Assembly (NCBI GenBank): GCA_026929865.2 | Contig: CM049416.1 | Coordinates: 16,685,001-16,749,000, forward strand | DNA: 64,000 bases | Direction: 5' to 3' | DNA from: Hyperoplus lanceolatus | Taxonomy: Eukaryota; Chordata; Actinopteri; Uranoscopiformes; Ammodytidae | Part shown: positions 27,039 to 61,444 of the stretch, in pieces | How the letters are laid out: the number at the start of each line of letters is the position of its first letter | How positions within the stretch are numbered: position 1 is the stretch's first letter | The notes under the pieces: generated by a model | Databases searched by the model: none | Seen by the model: the letters and a program-made list of their open reading frames with translations, nothing else | What the model was told of the DNA's origin: nothing | Position numbers and translations under genes: made by a program

Positions 27039-27413
27039 TTAAAGAAGGGGCAGCTGCTGTGTGTAAAAGAGATCATCCCTTACAAAAACGTGCGTGTGAA
27101 GCCAGACTGAGGCCCTATGGAGGAGGCTATTGTAAAGGCACACTGCACCACTTCTCTTGATAAATGAGCAATTGTCTCCATCGCCCATTATTAATGACAG
27201 TAAATGATGCAGCGGGGAGGGGGGGGGATCTCCAATCCACTGTACTATATGAAGTGTGTGACATAATCACGTCCCATCTGCAAATTATCGACCGCTGGAG
27301 ACAAGCAGACGACACATACAGTGGCCCTTTATGAGCAAGTAAAAGAGTTGCTTCTACAGTATGTTTGTGTGCACTCCAATAAGGCTAGTATGCCGGCAGG
27401 GTATGATTCAACA

Positions 27414-27909
27414 TAAAGCAGCAGACAGTGTGTAATATCAAAATATTTAGCATCATCTAGTGGGGAAATTCTAGATTGCAATGCTGCCTCGATAGCGCTA
27501 CCCTTTGGGAGAATGTACACATTCTATGGTGGCCTCCAAGGACAAGAGATTGTTACTAAAGATGGCATCATCCACCACTAGCTCAAGTCTTTCCACAATA
27601 CCACGTGATGAGGTGAAGGTGTAATTAGTTATTTATTCTAAAATACTTCTTCTTTGTCTTCCAACAGGTGAATTTTCGGCAGACACCCAGTGTATATGCG
27701 TATGGCCTTTAAGTGTGTCCGTCTGTGCTACTGTAGAAACACGGTGGCGCACCCCACTTCTTTGTAGATATACAACACTCAATCAAAGCAATAAAGCAAA
27801 AACTTTTATTTTTATTTTCAAGCGATTATAAGCTACACTTCAGAATATTATACTCCATTTCTACAAAGTCTGTTCTGAAAAATGCAAATAAATTCTACAC
27901 ACTGTACCT
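27414..27909 (+). mobile_element. TTAA-family MITE T1, near-complete copy
   Basis: Starts ACAGTGTGTAATATC, ends ACACACTGTACC followed by TTAA (27910-27913). Left TTAA eroded. Best reference copy for the family in this window. Confidence 0.65.
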
Positions 27910-28559
27910 TTAAAAGAGAAAAGTCTTAAATTTGGTTGAAGACACAAACGCTCAGACTCAGGAGCTTAATAGTGCCTGAGGATGTAGCATAGATAGTACT
28001 AGGCTATATAAAATGATGGATGTACAGTAGGCTATGTTCAATGTGCTGCTGTGTGTGCTGTAGCCTACTGGAGGTGCTCTCTCAACATAACCAAACCTAC
28101 ACTGCCCTCATGTGGCACCTGTGGAGCTGCTCACTCTCAGGTGTGACAGACAGTTATGTATTCTCTATAGGATTCTTCAGTAATAATACTATGGCTGCGA
28201 TAGGCCTATTTCATTTTCCCCCATGGTTTCAAATAAGCTTCAATTTAGTTTTCAAATTGAGTGATGGTGTTGTTTTGCATTAGGGTGGGGGGGGGGGGGG
28301 GCGGGGGTTAGTTTACATGTGAAAAAGTCCTGCATTGAGGTGTTATACAAGTGAGCTGTTTTCATACGTTTTCATAAGTAGACACGTGAATATTATAGTG
28401 TTGTAATAACTTCATATGACATCGTATCCATTGTAATACCGTTTTGTTCTCTGGGAACGTAATTTTGATGAGACAGGGTTGAGCATGCACATCTAATTTT
28501 GAGGATAGATGGTTAAATCAAAATAAATAATACAAAAAAAATCAGCCCGAGAGCCTGCC

Positions 28560-28846
28560 TATAATAGCATACATAACTTCGGACACACACGCGCGCGCAC
28601 ACACGCAAACGCACGCACGCGCACGCACACACACACAACAGCGGACAACAAGAACCAGATGTGGCACATTGTAACGGTTTCAAAACAACCGTCCCGTGAC
28701 ATACCGATGCAGGAGGGGATGGTGGGAGGTGTCACGTGGGCCAGTGTTGGTTTAAACGGAGCGGGGCTTTAATAGGCAGGAGACGCTCGCGCTCAACTCC
28801 ATACACTACAACTACACACAGGTTTGTTCACCTGAAGAGCGACAGG
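28560..28846 (+). promoter_or_regulatory. pah: presumed pah promoter and 5' UTR
   Basis: GC-richer block just upstream of the pah ATG with a CACGTG E-box near 28,733, a TTTAATA box-like stretch near 28,766 and, at 28,583-28,638, an alternating purine-pyrimidine (CA/CG) tract. No transcription start can be proven from sequence. Confidence 0.35.
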
Positions 28847-46568
<17,722 letters not shown>

Positions 46569-47023
46569 CTGAAAACATAACCTGAGCCATGAGAATCCAA
46601 TTGGTTTCTGCATAGCACGCTGTCAATTGAGCTTTTGTTTGTATTATAACTGAATATGCAAAGTCAAATAATGACGATAATACTGTAATCCACTTAGTAT
46701 TTTAGTTGAGTGAATGCAATGTAGCCTCATACTTATGTAGGACCATAAAGAATGTGTCTAACAGCTGAAAATGTTACCGTCGATATTATAACAGTATAAA
46801 TGTTATTGACAGACATGTTTTTCAAAATGAGAGGGTTTAATCAACCAACATCATTTAAGTTACTTGAATACATTTAAAACGATGTATGTAAACAAAATAT
46901 CCTGCATCTGATATGGTAACAAACATTAATGATTAATCAATTAATTTGTTTTCTAAAGGCATATTGAGAGATCTTTTTCTTCACCTCAGCTTTCAAATGT
47001 TTTGTATATGCATGAAGTGTTTT

Positions 47024-47029
47024 AATAAA
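47024..47029 (+). terminator. pah: pah poly(A) signal
   Basis: Canonical AATAAA about 460 bp after the pah stop codon, before the th2 start. Implies a 3' UTR of about 0.47 kb. By eye only. Confidence 0.6.
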
Positions 47030-47353
47030 ACAAATACATATATTTATTTTTCTGTCATTTACTTTGCTCCCGTATATTTCTCACATATTTTTATTCCATC
47101 TCACGCATTTTTTATCATGGTGTCTTGTGTACAAGTATAATATATGTATAGAGATATAAACATAGAGAGCAGCTATGATGTAGTTGTAAGCAGATAACAT
47201 TAAAGTATTGGTTAACAAAACGAAAACTTCACATATTAGGACACTTTTGTATTTGTAGTTCCTAACAGCAGCATTATGGTTAATTGTTATAGAGCATGAT
47301 AATAAAATGTTTATACACAGATCATTATTGGAGGTTTTAAAAAAAAACTTCAA

Positions 47354-47573
47354 TGATCATGGAAATTTTACTTTGAAAGGCAAAATACAGTTTTTTGAGC
47401 TTAAATGTGCTTATATCTTATTCCTTGTGTCTCCCTTCTTTACAGGATGAGTCAAATGGATGGCTCTTCTTAAATATGTGGTCACATTTCCAATTTCTTC
47501 CACGGTTTTCTAGAAACAAGGGGTGGCACAACTTCCAAAATGCACAACTTAGGCCACTCTCCCCTATAATAGT
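47354..47573. mobile_element. truncated relative of G4 copy 3, between pah and th2
   Basis: Positions 47354-47524 match 62358-62528 with about one difference by eye, then a diverged terminus ending GCCACTCTCCCC followed by TA. The left terminus was not found, so the copy looks truncated. It lies about 470 bp upstream of the th2 ATG. Confidence 0.6.
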
Positions 47574-47914
47574 GGTACGATTATAGCCAAACAATAATAG
47601 TTTTTTGTTTGTTTTTCATATATAAAAATAGTTATACTACAATGAACACTATATTTGTCATTTTATAAATAACGACTGACAGTTCTATGTAACCTATTAT
47701 GACCTGTTTTGGTTGAATGAATCTGTGAATGATAACATATCCATCACCTTTTTCAGAGTGGGCTATCTCCCCCTCTTAATAGCACTATTATTCCCATAAA
47801 AAGACGGGGCCTAATATGATGACGCAAAACAGGCAACAAAAAAAACACAACACAAGTAAGACGCACGTGCCATAATAGCTCATCTCATCTCCATAAAGTC
47901 CTCAGATGGCAGGG

Positions 47915-47922
47915 TATTTAAA
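47915..47922 (+). promoter_or_regulatory. th2: possible th2 TATA box
   Basis: TATTTAAA lies about 118 bp upstream of the th2 ATG. A CRE-like half site (TGACGCAA) lies about 100 bp further up, near 47,820. TH genes typically have a TATA box and a CRE, but assignment here is inference. Confidence 0.35.
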
Positions 47923-48039
47923 CCTATCCCCAAGTGATGCTGGAGCACACATACACCTCTTATAATATTAGGTCCATGACACACACTGCACTGACTGTGA
48001 AGCCCCCCCAAATCACACCAGCACACACATAGCGGCCAG

Positions 48040-52325
<4,286 letters not shown>

Positions 52326-52424
52326 GACCAGGCGGCCGATGTCTCCGAAGAGAGGGAGAAAGACATGCATCTGGAAAAAAAACTCACAAGCAATGGGATC
52401 AAAAGCTAAAGTGCATATTTTTTT

Positions 52425-52735
52425 CTTTTAAGTTTATGTTGGTTACATTCAAGCCGTCAGCAAAAAGGTTGACACAGTTTCTTAAGCCCATGAGCTCCAC
52501 AAAACTCTCTATTTCTCAGTATGGCAGTGTTAACAAACTGGTGTCAACCCCGATACTGGCGCAAGAGCTCAGAAAAATCCCAAGAAGCACACAAGACGTT
52601 TAATTTGTTCTATTGCTGAGAAAAAACCTGGACGTACAGCAGAAGGAATAAAAGCCTTACCTCATGATGTGCCGACAGCATTGTTGTAATTTCTCAGAAT
52701 ATTCAAGATCAGGACCAGGTTTTGAATTGCAGAAG
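52425..52735 (+). mobile_element. MITE T3 fragment in the th2 3' UTR
   Basis: Shares GGTTACATTCAAGCCGTCAG and GAGCTCCACAAAACTCTCT with the intron 2 copy, and CCTGGACGTACAGCAG with the complete copy at 26.7 kb. Confidence 0.5.
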
Positions 52736-52870
52736 GAAAAATTTCACACGCAATGGGATGGACTTGAGATCTACTAACATGAAAAACACAAAGAAAAACC
52801 ACAATGTAGTCATGTTTGTGCGGTTCCACAGTGCCCTATATTTGTGTGTATAATGTATCATGTACAAAGA

Positions 52871-52876
52871 AATAAA
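52871..52876 (+). terminator. th2: th2 poly(A) signal
   Basis: AATAAA about 545 bp after the th2 stop; the implied 3' UTR includes a TTAA-family MITE fragment at about 52,425-52,735. Confidence 0.55.
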
Positions 52877-52988
52877 TGTTTATTTTCATCACGAAACTTT
52901 GGTGTTTTACATTCTAGAGAGACAGAGAAGATTAAAAAGGTTCTGAAGAGAGAACGTACAGCGTTTGCCAGGAGAATGAATCAGAGAG

Positions 52989-52994
52989 GGAGAG

Positions 52995-53038
<44 letters not shown>
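52989..53038. repeat. (GA)n microsatellite
   Basis: GA repeat with one GAAGAG break. Confidence 0.95.
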
Positions 53039-53045
<7 letters not shown>

Positions 53046-53290
53046 AACCACTACAATACGATCACTTGTCTGCCATTCTCTTCCTTTTAATTCCAAACCA
53101 TCTATTTCCATTTGGGAAAAAATCTTGGAACCCATTTATCTTCATGTGTTATTAAGCAGAGGGAAGGAGCTAATTATGAATGATTTAAGTATCATGTTCC
53201 TTCAAGCTGGTCAAGGCCAGAGCCAGCACTAGAGGCCCAGTACATCTAGTATAGGGGGCCAGGTCACCAGGACCTCACAGTACAACCACA

Positions 53291-53292
<2 letters not shown>

Positions 53293-53376
<84 letters not shown>
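53293..53376. repeat. (AC)n microsatellite
   Basis: 84 bp of AC. Confidence 0.97.
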
Positions 53377-53377
<1 letters not shown>

Positions 53378-54189
53378 GCAGGGCTGCAGTGCTGACAGAT
53401 GCTCTTCTCTCTTTATTTCTCTTTCTACATGCGATCGTTGAACTTGGCCAACGGTGTTTCTTGACGGACTTCCAGGGGTTTGATCTCCACACAGGCGACA
53501 ATGCGTATCGGAGGCAAACGCACGTCAAAGCTTTCCCACCCTGAGGAAAGATCTCCATCTCCAGGACTCATAAAGAATCACCCCCATCAACGTATGCGGT
53601 GGCTGGCAAACTGTACCAAATCGAAACCGACTTGTCTTGGGAAGCTTTCCTCTTCCCATAATTCCACTCGACAGTAAATCAAGCCCTCCCTAGGAAACCC
53701 TGTGTTTGTGGAGAAGAAAAAAAAATTGTGTGTAGAGTGATCTACTGCTTGACAAGTGTGTAGGGACACACAAATGCCATGTACGCACGCACACAGGCAG
53801 TCCTCCCTCCAAGCAAAAGTCAAACACTTTATCATTTCTTGTACCTCGCTCTCTGCATCCAGCGCCCTCAAATCCACAAATCCCCATTAAAAAAAACACT
53901 GCCAGGATCCTGAAACTGCTGAGGTTCCAAACAAAAGCAGGTTGCCGCAGCAACAGGGCGACCAGTTAAAAGATCCAGCTAAGATTCTTGTGTCTAACGT
54001 AGGCTACTCTACCGCAAATCCCAAACGCTGTATCATCCTGACTTTAACCATAAGTGTTTCCTTTTATTGATGTCGGGGCCATCCTAACCCCTACGCTGGA
54101 CTGGAAACAGAGTCAGGAGGTTCACTCCTCAGGCCGGAGAACTCACAGAGAGATACTGAACCCGGGGATTAAAAGCCTGATAAAGAACC
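53377..54189. other. intergenic, no gene seen
   Basis: Mixed sequence between th2 and nup37 with no coding match; a repeat-poor block at about 54,050-54,190 could be conserved non-coding DNA. Confidence 0.4.
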
Positions 54190-54469
54190 ACCAGTCAGTT
54201 ATTCAGGAGAATGCTTGTTGTCCAAATACTTTTTTTGTCAAAATCAATGAATATCTTGTGTTGATATACACAGCCATAGGCTCTGTAAATGGTTATGTAA
54301 ACAAAGGGGGCCCACTGTAGCTGGCAACATACCAGTTGACAGAGCCATGGCTGTGTATTATTAACCACATATTTATTTTCAGGGCACACAGTACGTACAG
54401 GTACAGTGGATCATGAGGAGATTCATTGATTTTGACGACAAGCATTCTCCAGAATCGCTGACTCCACCT
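54190..54469. mobile_element. MITE T2 copy
   Basis: Right end GCTGACTCCACC then TTAA (54470-54473); arms pair through GAGAATGCTTGTTGTC and GACGACAAGCATTCTCC. Left TTAA lost. Confidence 0.65.
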
Positions 54470-55097
54470 TTAACAGGTGAGAAGAGAAAATAGCATTCTC
54501 ATGTCAGTGCATATAGTACAGAGCTGGAATAAGGAACAGAAACGGCAGCAAGCCCGACCCAACAAGAGAAATGTAAAAACAACAATTTGCGGCTTTAGGG
54601 AGTTTGGTGCTGGAACATTTTCTTGACAGCTGGCAACATTTGTGTTTATGTCCATGTTAAACAATCGCAATACAAGGTGGACATCAAGGCAGGGCTGGGG
54701 AAAGCCCTGGATAGGTTTTCAACATCTGGAAGTCCAAGCAATACAGCCTCAAAACAAAGGTGCTTCTATGTAACGAAAAGGTCATGTCCACCTTTCTGAA
54801 TGGTTGTGAATGCTGCCGAGGGACCAAGGCAATAGGAAAAGGATTGAGGCAATCCAGTAAGAATTCCTCCTGGCCCAACAAGATCTTAACCTTTGTACTA
54901 TATAAAAACAACACAGAATCAGGAACATTATCACTGAAATAAAGCAGAGGAAATTGGAGATTGTGGTCTAGAGTTGACCTGACATTGACTCCTCAAAGCA
55001 AGCCCAGGATGACCTGGCACAGCTAGCTAGCTGGCTAGGGGGAGACTTAATGGTTATCGTCCCACAGAGAACAAAGAGGAATACTTATAAGGTAATA

Positions 55098-55325
55098 AAG
55101 GTGTATTTTGGTCTCTCAGGAGTAAAAGTTCTAGATTGCAATACGTTGCTTACACCTCTGGTACGGATCATTTATAGAAGCTATGGTGGCCTTTAAGGAC
55201 AAGAAGCTTACTAAATGGCATCATCATCCACAAGTGCCTCAAGTATTTCCACAATATCAAGTGATGTGGTGAAGATGTATTTTTTTTTATAGTATATTCT
55301 TTGTCTTCCAACAGGTGCATTTCTG

Positions 55326-55330
<5 letters not shown>
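55098..55330 (+). mobile_element. MITE T1 fragment with AC expansion at its 3' side
   Basis: Family words AGAAGCTATGGTGGCCTTTA and CAATATCAAGTGATG; runs into an (AC)n array after TGCATTTCTGC. Confidence 0.6.
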
Positions 55331-55478
<148 letters not shown>

Positions 55479-55889
55479 CAACAGTTCAGATGAGCATTAA
55501 ACTCCACTCCAAAGTGTAGTGACGGAGCACTTTTGGATTTACTCACTGTTCTACTCATCAGGTTCGTAACGTAATCGCTTCATTCTGGGAACGCACTGCA
55601 CAACAAACCAGCCGTGAGATTAAATCAAACACCGGCCTCAAAGAACTCTAATCTCTTTCTTTGTTTCTCGTCATATCATGCCCCTCATTATTTTTATTTG
55701 CTCGCCTTTTTGTTGAGCCTGGGGCTTAAAGTTGGCAGGGCCGACTAAGACCTGTAGGAATTATCTGAGTGGGGAGATTAGGAGAAAGTTGGTGAGGATT
55801 TTTAAAGCCGTTTTGATCTCTCTTTCATCCATTTCACAGTTTGTTATAAATCCACACACCACAAGAGATCAAGCTGTTTTCGAGGTATA

Positions 55890-56530
55890 ATAGCTTCATT
55901 CAGGTTACATCAAAGGTAACATAGAGGCCAAAGGGGCAGTGACATCTTGAGGACGTGCTTCCAGGAAAGAGTTTTGTAAGATGTCCAAGAATGAACATGT
56001 GTTGTAGACACTGGTGGACAGTAAAGAAGTAAATGTATTGAGTATAGAATTTACTTACATTTTCAGAGTATTTGTACTTTACTTGAGTATCTGCTTTTTT
56101 GGGAAACAAAAAAAAATATATAATATTGAGCGAAAGTGTGTCACTTCACTTTTCGTTTTGATCCACTCATCTTGTTGGAAGTCGAGTCCTACGTTAATCT
56201 TTTGCCTTTATCTAGCTAAAATGTAAACTTGTACTTTTAAGAACTTGAGTACTTTAAAAAAGCAAATAGCAAAAAGGTACTTTTACTTGTGTAAAAATTT
56301 GACTGGGAAACTAGTATTTGAAACATATTTGACCAGAACAATCGACTATATTCTTTGACTTAAATCCTGGGGTTGAGTACTCTGTCCACCCCTGTACTTG
56401 AAGGCAAAATAGTTTCATTCAGATTATATCAAAGGTAACGTGGAGATCAAGGGGGCAGTTACACCTTGAGGAGGTGCTTCCAGGAAAAGAGTTTTGTAAG
56501 ATGTCCAAGAAGGATCATATGTTAGTTGTA
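55890..56530. repeat. direct duplication flanking a TIR element
   Basis: 55,890-56,007 and 56,410-56,530 are diverged direct copies (both contain GAGTTTTGTAAGATGTCCAA). Between them, 56,008-56,395 has inverted ends (CTGGTGGACAG and CTGTCCACCCCTG) and the GTACTTTACTTGAGTA word of a common fish MITE. Confidence 0.65.
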
Positions 56531-56819
56531 GAAATCAGCTCACAGAAAAGATGGAATGAGATCTAGATGCTATTCTGCCAATCAGCCATCAGATGGTGTC
56601 CTCGAGTCACTGGAATTTGTCAAGCCATTGGGATTCATGACTCATGCTTCAGACGAAAAGTAGCCCAGTTAGCAATTCCAGTGCCCAGTAAGGGAGCTTT
56701 TATACTCTTTGGAAGACACTCAGTGTGCACGGACCAAAAAAATGGCAGCTTCTTGCACCTGACATTGACATCTCCCGTGTTAAATGCAGCTGCCCCACTT
56801 GCACCTAAAGCACAGTGAA

Positions 56820-56823
<4 letters not shown>

Positions 56824-56912
<89 letters not shown>
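56824..56912. repeat. (GA)n microsatellite
   Basis: 89 bp perfect GA repeat. Confidence 0.97.
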
Positions 56913-56914
<2 letters not shown>

Positions 56915-58001
56915 ACATTAGACTTGTTCAAACACAAGCGTGAGACCAGGAGAGCAGTAGCATGTTATGCTTTGTGGATGGCGGTTAACGCGCCTTGTCC
57001 AAGAAATATACGAGTTTGACGAACTGGTTTTGAAAGAGTGGAGGTCTCCATGGCTTCTTCTTAGCTCAATTCTGTCTTGCAGAGGCGTCGCTGCACAATG
57101 CAACCTTGTGTTTCAAGCTGACATATACATTATTAACGTACAATAAACGGCTCTGTTAAGACGCCCGAGTATGAATGCAAATTTATCCAACTGTTGCACC
57201 CTTGAAGATTAAGTACATCTGTGGAAACAAGTGATCGGCTGTCACCTAAAATGACTCATGATCAAGTTAATTAAATGGGTGCCATCTGCAGCTTAGCAGG
57301 CGGTATGACTGCCTTGAAAATGGAGATGGTGGTTTTTCACAGTATGGCATTCCTGTGACAGTACAAGGAGTTCTAGTTTTACAGGAGGGCATTAAAATAT
57401 TCTGCCAAATGATCCCTTGTGTGGAGAACTGATAAATCATTTGCCTAGGTAAGGTGATGCACTTCTTTTGTATGTCAAAGACTTGGAAATGACCTGAAAT
57501 GGCCCTTGAACTCTCGTGCTTCCCAAAGATTTCACTTTAACACCCCCCCCCCTGCAGGGTTTGTCCAACAGCTGGAGAACTGCCCGACATCCAAACCATC
57601 AATTTTTGCGCACCACAGGAGACGGAACAGCCATTACAAAGATTTATTCATGACATGATTCAGAGTCCGTCATTGAAAAGTGAGGAAATTGAGATGCAGT
57701 CAGAAGAGAGAGAAAGAGGTACGCATAAGGTACGATTGATCGGGTTGTCTGTGTGGAGAGATGGCAATGATTCGGCGATGCATTCCTTTGAACCACGGCT
57801 TTCTTGGCAGGACAAAAAGGACAGCTGATGCAACTTACTCTTAAGAGAAAAGAAAAACAGGCTCTTCCCAAAGGCTAACCAGCCTGCTGTGTATCTAACT
57901 CGAAGGTGTAGTTTTTTAGAAATGAAAAAGAACAAAGCTCAAGCATGCAGCCAGTTTTCATTAAAATTTCATACAAACTCGGCAGATACTCAGAAAAATA
58001 T
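56913..58001. other. intergenic, no gene seen
   Basis: Repeat-poor spacer before the nup37 poly(A) signal. No exon recognised on either strand. Confidence 0.4.
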
Positions 58002-58007
58002 TTTATT
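58002..58007 (-). terminator. nup37: nup37 poly(A) signal
   Basis: TTTATT on the + strand is AATAAA on the nup37 strand, 69 bp past the stop codon. Confidence 0.6.
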
Positions 58008-58075
58008 GAAAATTTTTTTCTACAATTGAAACAGAGGACCTATTCATCCTCCATTTAAAGTGCCGTACATGTTTT

Positions 58076-59873
58076 CTACATTTCAGTCATCCAAAAGCAA
58101 AGTTTCCGGTCGCCACCGATCACGCAGAGCGGTAGTGTCCGGTGCCAACTGAGGCCCGATCCCACTGTGGCTGATCCAATCATCACAGGCTGTAACACAA
58201 TTAGTATTTGTTATGAGAATGGAGTTCTAGAGAATATTACAAAATGATAGTGATCTTTTTGACTGTTTAAAGCATCTCACTGACCTGTGGGTGGCCAAGA
58301 TGGTGCATAAGTAACTGACTAGAGATCTTTCCTTGACATCCAGTGGTAGCAAAGAGGTTTTCATTTGCTCGAGACCACCTGAGAAAGAGAACAATATAAC
58401 TTTAAATGTCTTAACACAATTAAACTGAATCGAAAATTGACTGGCACTAATTTAAAAGGTGGAGTCAGCAATTCTGGAGGATGCCTGTTGTCAAAATCAG
58501 TGAATATCTCCGAATGACCCGATACCTATCCTGTATGTTCTGAAAAAATTCTGGTGTTAATACACAGCCTAGGGTCTGTAAAAGGACATGTTGCTAGCCA
58601 CAGTGGGCCCCCTTTGTTTACATACCAGTTTACAGAGCCTAGGCTGTGTATATTAACACTTGATTTTTTTTTCACAGCAGATCATGAATAGATACTTACT
58701 GATTTTTTTAAAGTTAATTGACAACAAGCATACTACAGAATTGCTGACTCCACATTTAATTTAAGACCTTAAATTGGCAAGTTTTGGGTTTACAAGGACA
58801 TAAAATCCAGATGAAAATTTGTTAAAAAATGTCTTCCTTGATGGAAAATTGGTGAGACCCGAAATAAGATTTTTTTTTCTTACTTGAATAGCCTTGCCTT
58901 TTCTATGTGGGCTGGTCTTTTTTCCTGTGTGTAACTGCAAAGAATAAAACATATTTTTTAGAAGCACATCATAACACCATCATCCCAAAACAATACATCG
59001 TGCAGCATCATAAGTACATTACCCACAATCCCCTCTGTCACCTGGAGCGAGTGATGTCCCAGAGCAGCCAGTCATTGCCTGCCACAGCGCCCACTTTGAT
59101 GGTGTTTGTGAGGCACCAGTCGGCCGACATGAGTGGAGACTGGCCGCAGTCCAGCGACATAATGGCCTGCTGGGTCACCAGGTTATAAAAGCTTATCGTT
59201 CCCTTCTTCTCTGCCACCATTAACTGGAGGGTACAGAAAGGCAATTTTTACGCAATGTTTGTAGCTTATGTTGCTATGATAGGTGCCATTTACATTCACA
59301 TCACCATTCATTTTCATGAATTTAGGAGAAGCATTGCCTAAATTTCCCTTTTCGTGGTTGATGTCGATATGAGCATTATCTTAACACGAGACACTGCAGG
59401 TATCATAATACTTCAAATAAAAAAATATATTTTGCATTAAAAAAAAATCTGAAATGTTTGAAAAGTGATTTTTTTTTGTCAATATCTAACTAATTATGCA
59501 TACATTTGGATCTTTTTTTCGTATCATGAATCAGACAATTAACATATGAACAAATCTCTGGAATAACCATCAGAATAGAGCTCAGAATGATTATGGAAAG
59601 ATGATGTAAGTGCTTTAAAAGTTAAGATTTTTGGTTCAGAGTATAATTTAATACAATTTGATTTCACGGTTGACCTGACTTGACTCATGGGAATACGCAA
59701 TGTTGCATAAAGATGACTAACTAAAGAGTTTGACCTTGCAATACAGGCAAGCATCTGAAAAAATAAATAAAATCCTTCCTACCTTAAATGCCTCCTCTGG
59801 GTGCCAACACACACTTATGCCAGGAGAGCGCAGTCTGATCGTAGTGCTTTCATTTCCATCCAGGTCCCACACC
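58076..59873 (-). CDS. nup37: nucleoporin 37, C-terminal part (last 5 coding exons, 5' exons outside the window)
   Basis: WD-repeat beta-propeller subunit of the Nup107-160 (Y) complex of the nuclear pore, also found at kinetochores. Exons in order of transcription: 59873-59783 (VWDLDG to SPGISVCWHPEEAFK), 59223-59042 (LMVAEKKGTISFYNL to VGAVAGNDWLLWDITRS), 58934-58884 (YTQEKRPAHIEKARLFK), 58378-58285 (WSRANENLFATTG to MHHLGHPQ), 58189-58076 (PVMIGSATVGSGLSWHRTLP to the stop at 58078-58076). All junctions are GT-AG and in phase. The order and wording match vertebrate NUP37 closely (human has SPGMSVCWHPEETFKLMVAEKNG and KVGAVAGNDWLIWDITRS). The protein would end FWMTEM. No exon for the N-terminal half was recognised in 59.9-64.0 kb, so the gene probably continues past the right edge. 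Converges tail to tail with th2. Confidence 0.93.
58456..58755. mobile_element. palindromic MITE T2, complete copy (nup37 intron)
   Basis: TTAA at 58452-58455 and 58756-58759; ends AAGGTGGAGTCAGCAATTCT and AATTGCTGACTCCACAT; central arms share GCCTAGGCT/AGCCTAGG. Confidence 0.8.
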
Positions 59874-60509
59874 CTGCGGAGATAGACTGAGATGAGTATG
59901 AAAATGAACACCAATAAAATACAATTTATGAGATGGAGCAATACCGTGTATGGTCTAGTTTGCCTCATCTATTGGATCAAACATTATATTTGCAAAAATT
60001 CAAGTTTTATAAGTGTAACTATCTTATTATAAGCCGGCAATGTTCTCAGAATTCTTTAAAAAAATCTCAGGTTATTGTGAAGGAGGTAACAAGGCAGACG
60101 TTTAATCAGTCCTCATTAGTAACGTTACGGATTGATTAGACTTGATATGTGAACCGCTCTCGGCCCTAAAATCCCAAACAAAATCCACTACCTCCTAATT
60201 AACAACAAAGATGGGGTTTTAGAGCAGTTCCAAAAATAGCACTGGTATTTGAGCCACCCTTCGATGCTTGCTTAATATCCAAAAGAATTCACCTTCCCAG
60301 GGTTTCTCTCTTTCTACATGGTGCTCAAACAAAAACAAAATGACACAGTTCATTGTCCAGACGGTACATGGACAACCTTGAGTCTTACAGATATAAATGT
60401 CACAAGTTTCCTTGTTACCAAAATATGTTTTTAAAAGGGCATTTGGGTGTTCCTTCTAAAGCATCTTTGCCAGAACCCCAGGCTCAACTTCCCAAAATCT
60501 GTGTTTTAA

Positions 60510-61128
60510 CCCATTGATGACTATGGCAATCTAGGATGCATGTCCTTAATGCCTGAGGGTTTTCTGAAAAAATAGTACGAATTGTCAAGTCTACCAAAAC
60601 CTTAATATCTAAGCCTGTGTAGCACATAGAAACATGAAATAAAATACATTTAAAAGTTAAGGTTCACAGGTTTTATTTAAACATGCTCCCTTAGCGCTTA
60701 CAAACCAACAAATATTTCTAAAAATCGTCAAAATTAGATGAATTAGAAAATTATTAAATATTGTTAATAAATAGATGCAATGTGTTGTGTGATTTTCATC
60801 AGTAGTCTATAGTAGACCTTGATTCTGTGCACCAAACGCCAATAACTGTTCTGTCGCCGACACAGCCGGCGTATTTTTATTATTATTTTGTTTTATTTTT
60901 TAATTTTTTATTTTTTTGATTGACGTGATTTTCGGCAAACCACACAACTTTTGGGTGGTCACGTGGTCTTAAAAAAATCAACAAAACCCACCTCATGTGT
61001 ATTTGAACCAATGACAGTGCATTCTATGCTGGGAATGCCATGAAAATTAGATAAAGTAATAATGCTGCGCGATGCAGCATCAGGCAGGAGAGCCACTGTG
61101 GCATCGCGCAGCAGCTGTCATCAATGGG
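60510..61128. mobile_element. piggyBac-like MITE with TTAA duplication
   Basis: Ends CCCATTGATGAC and GTCATCAATGGG, flanked by TTAA at 60506-60509 and 61129-61132. Internal GCGCGATGCAGCATC and GGCATCGCGCAG blocks. No ORF. Confidence 0.75.
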
Positions 61129-61444
61129 TTAATACAAGACTATGACTACCAGACTGTTATGGCATATGTGGGCAATGATTGACAAGATGTTTTCATCCAA
61201 GTTCATGTTTGCCCCTAATTTATCTAACTCCTTGTTGTGCTTTTTCACACCGTGAAACTGAAAATGCTAGGAAAACTCGAAATGTTAAAGTAACTATCTT
61301 CACTAGATTTCTGAGTTTTTCAGAACAGAACTGCAACTCTTAAGTTTGAAAGAAAACTGCCTTCATTTGAGTCAAAAAATTATCTTTCATTGAGATCACT
61401 TATCATTCATATTTAATATAACTTCAAGTTTTGAGTTCTATGTA

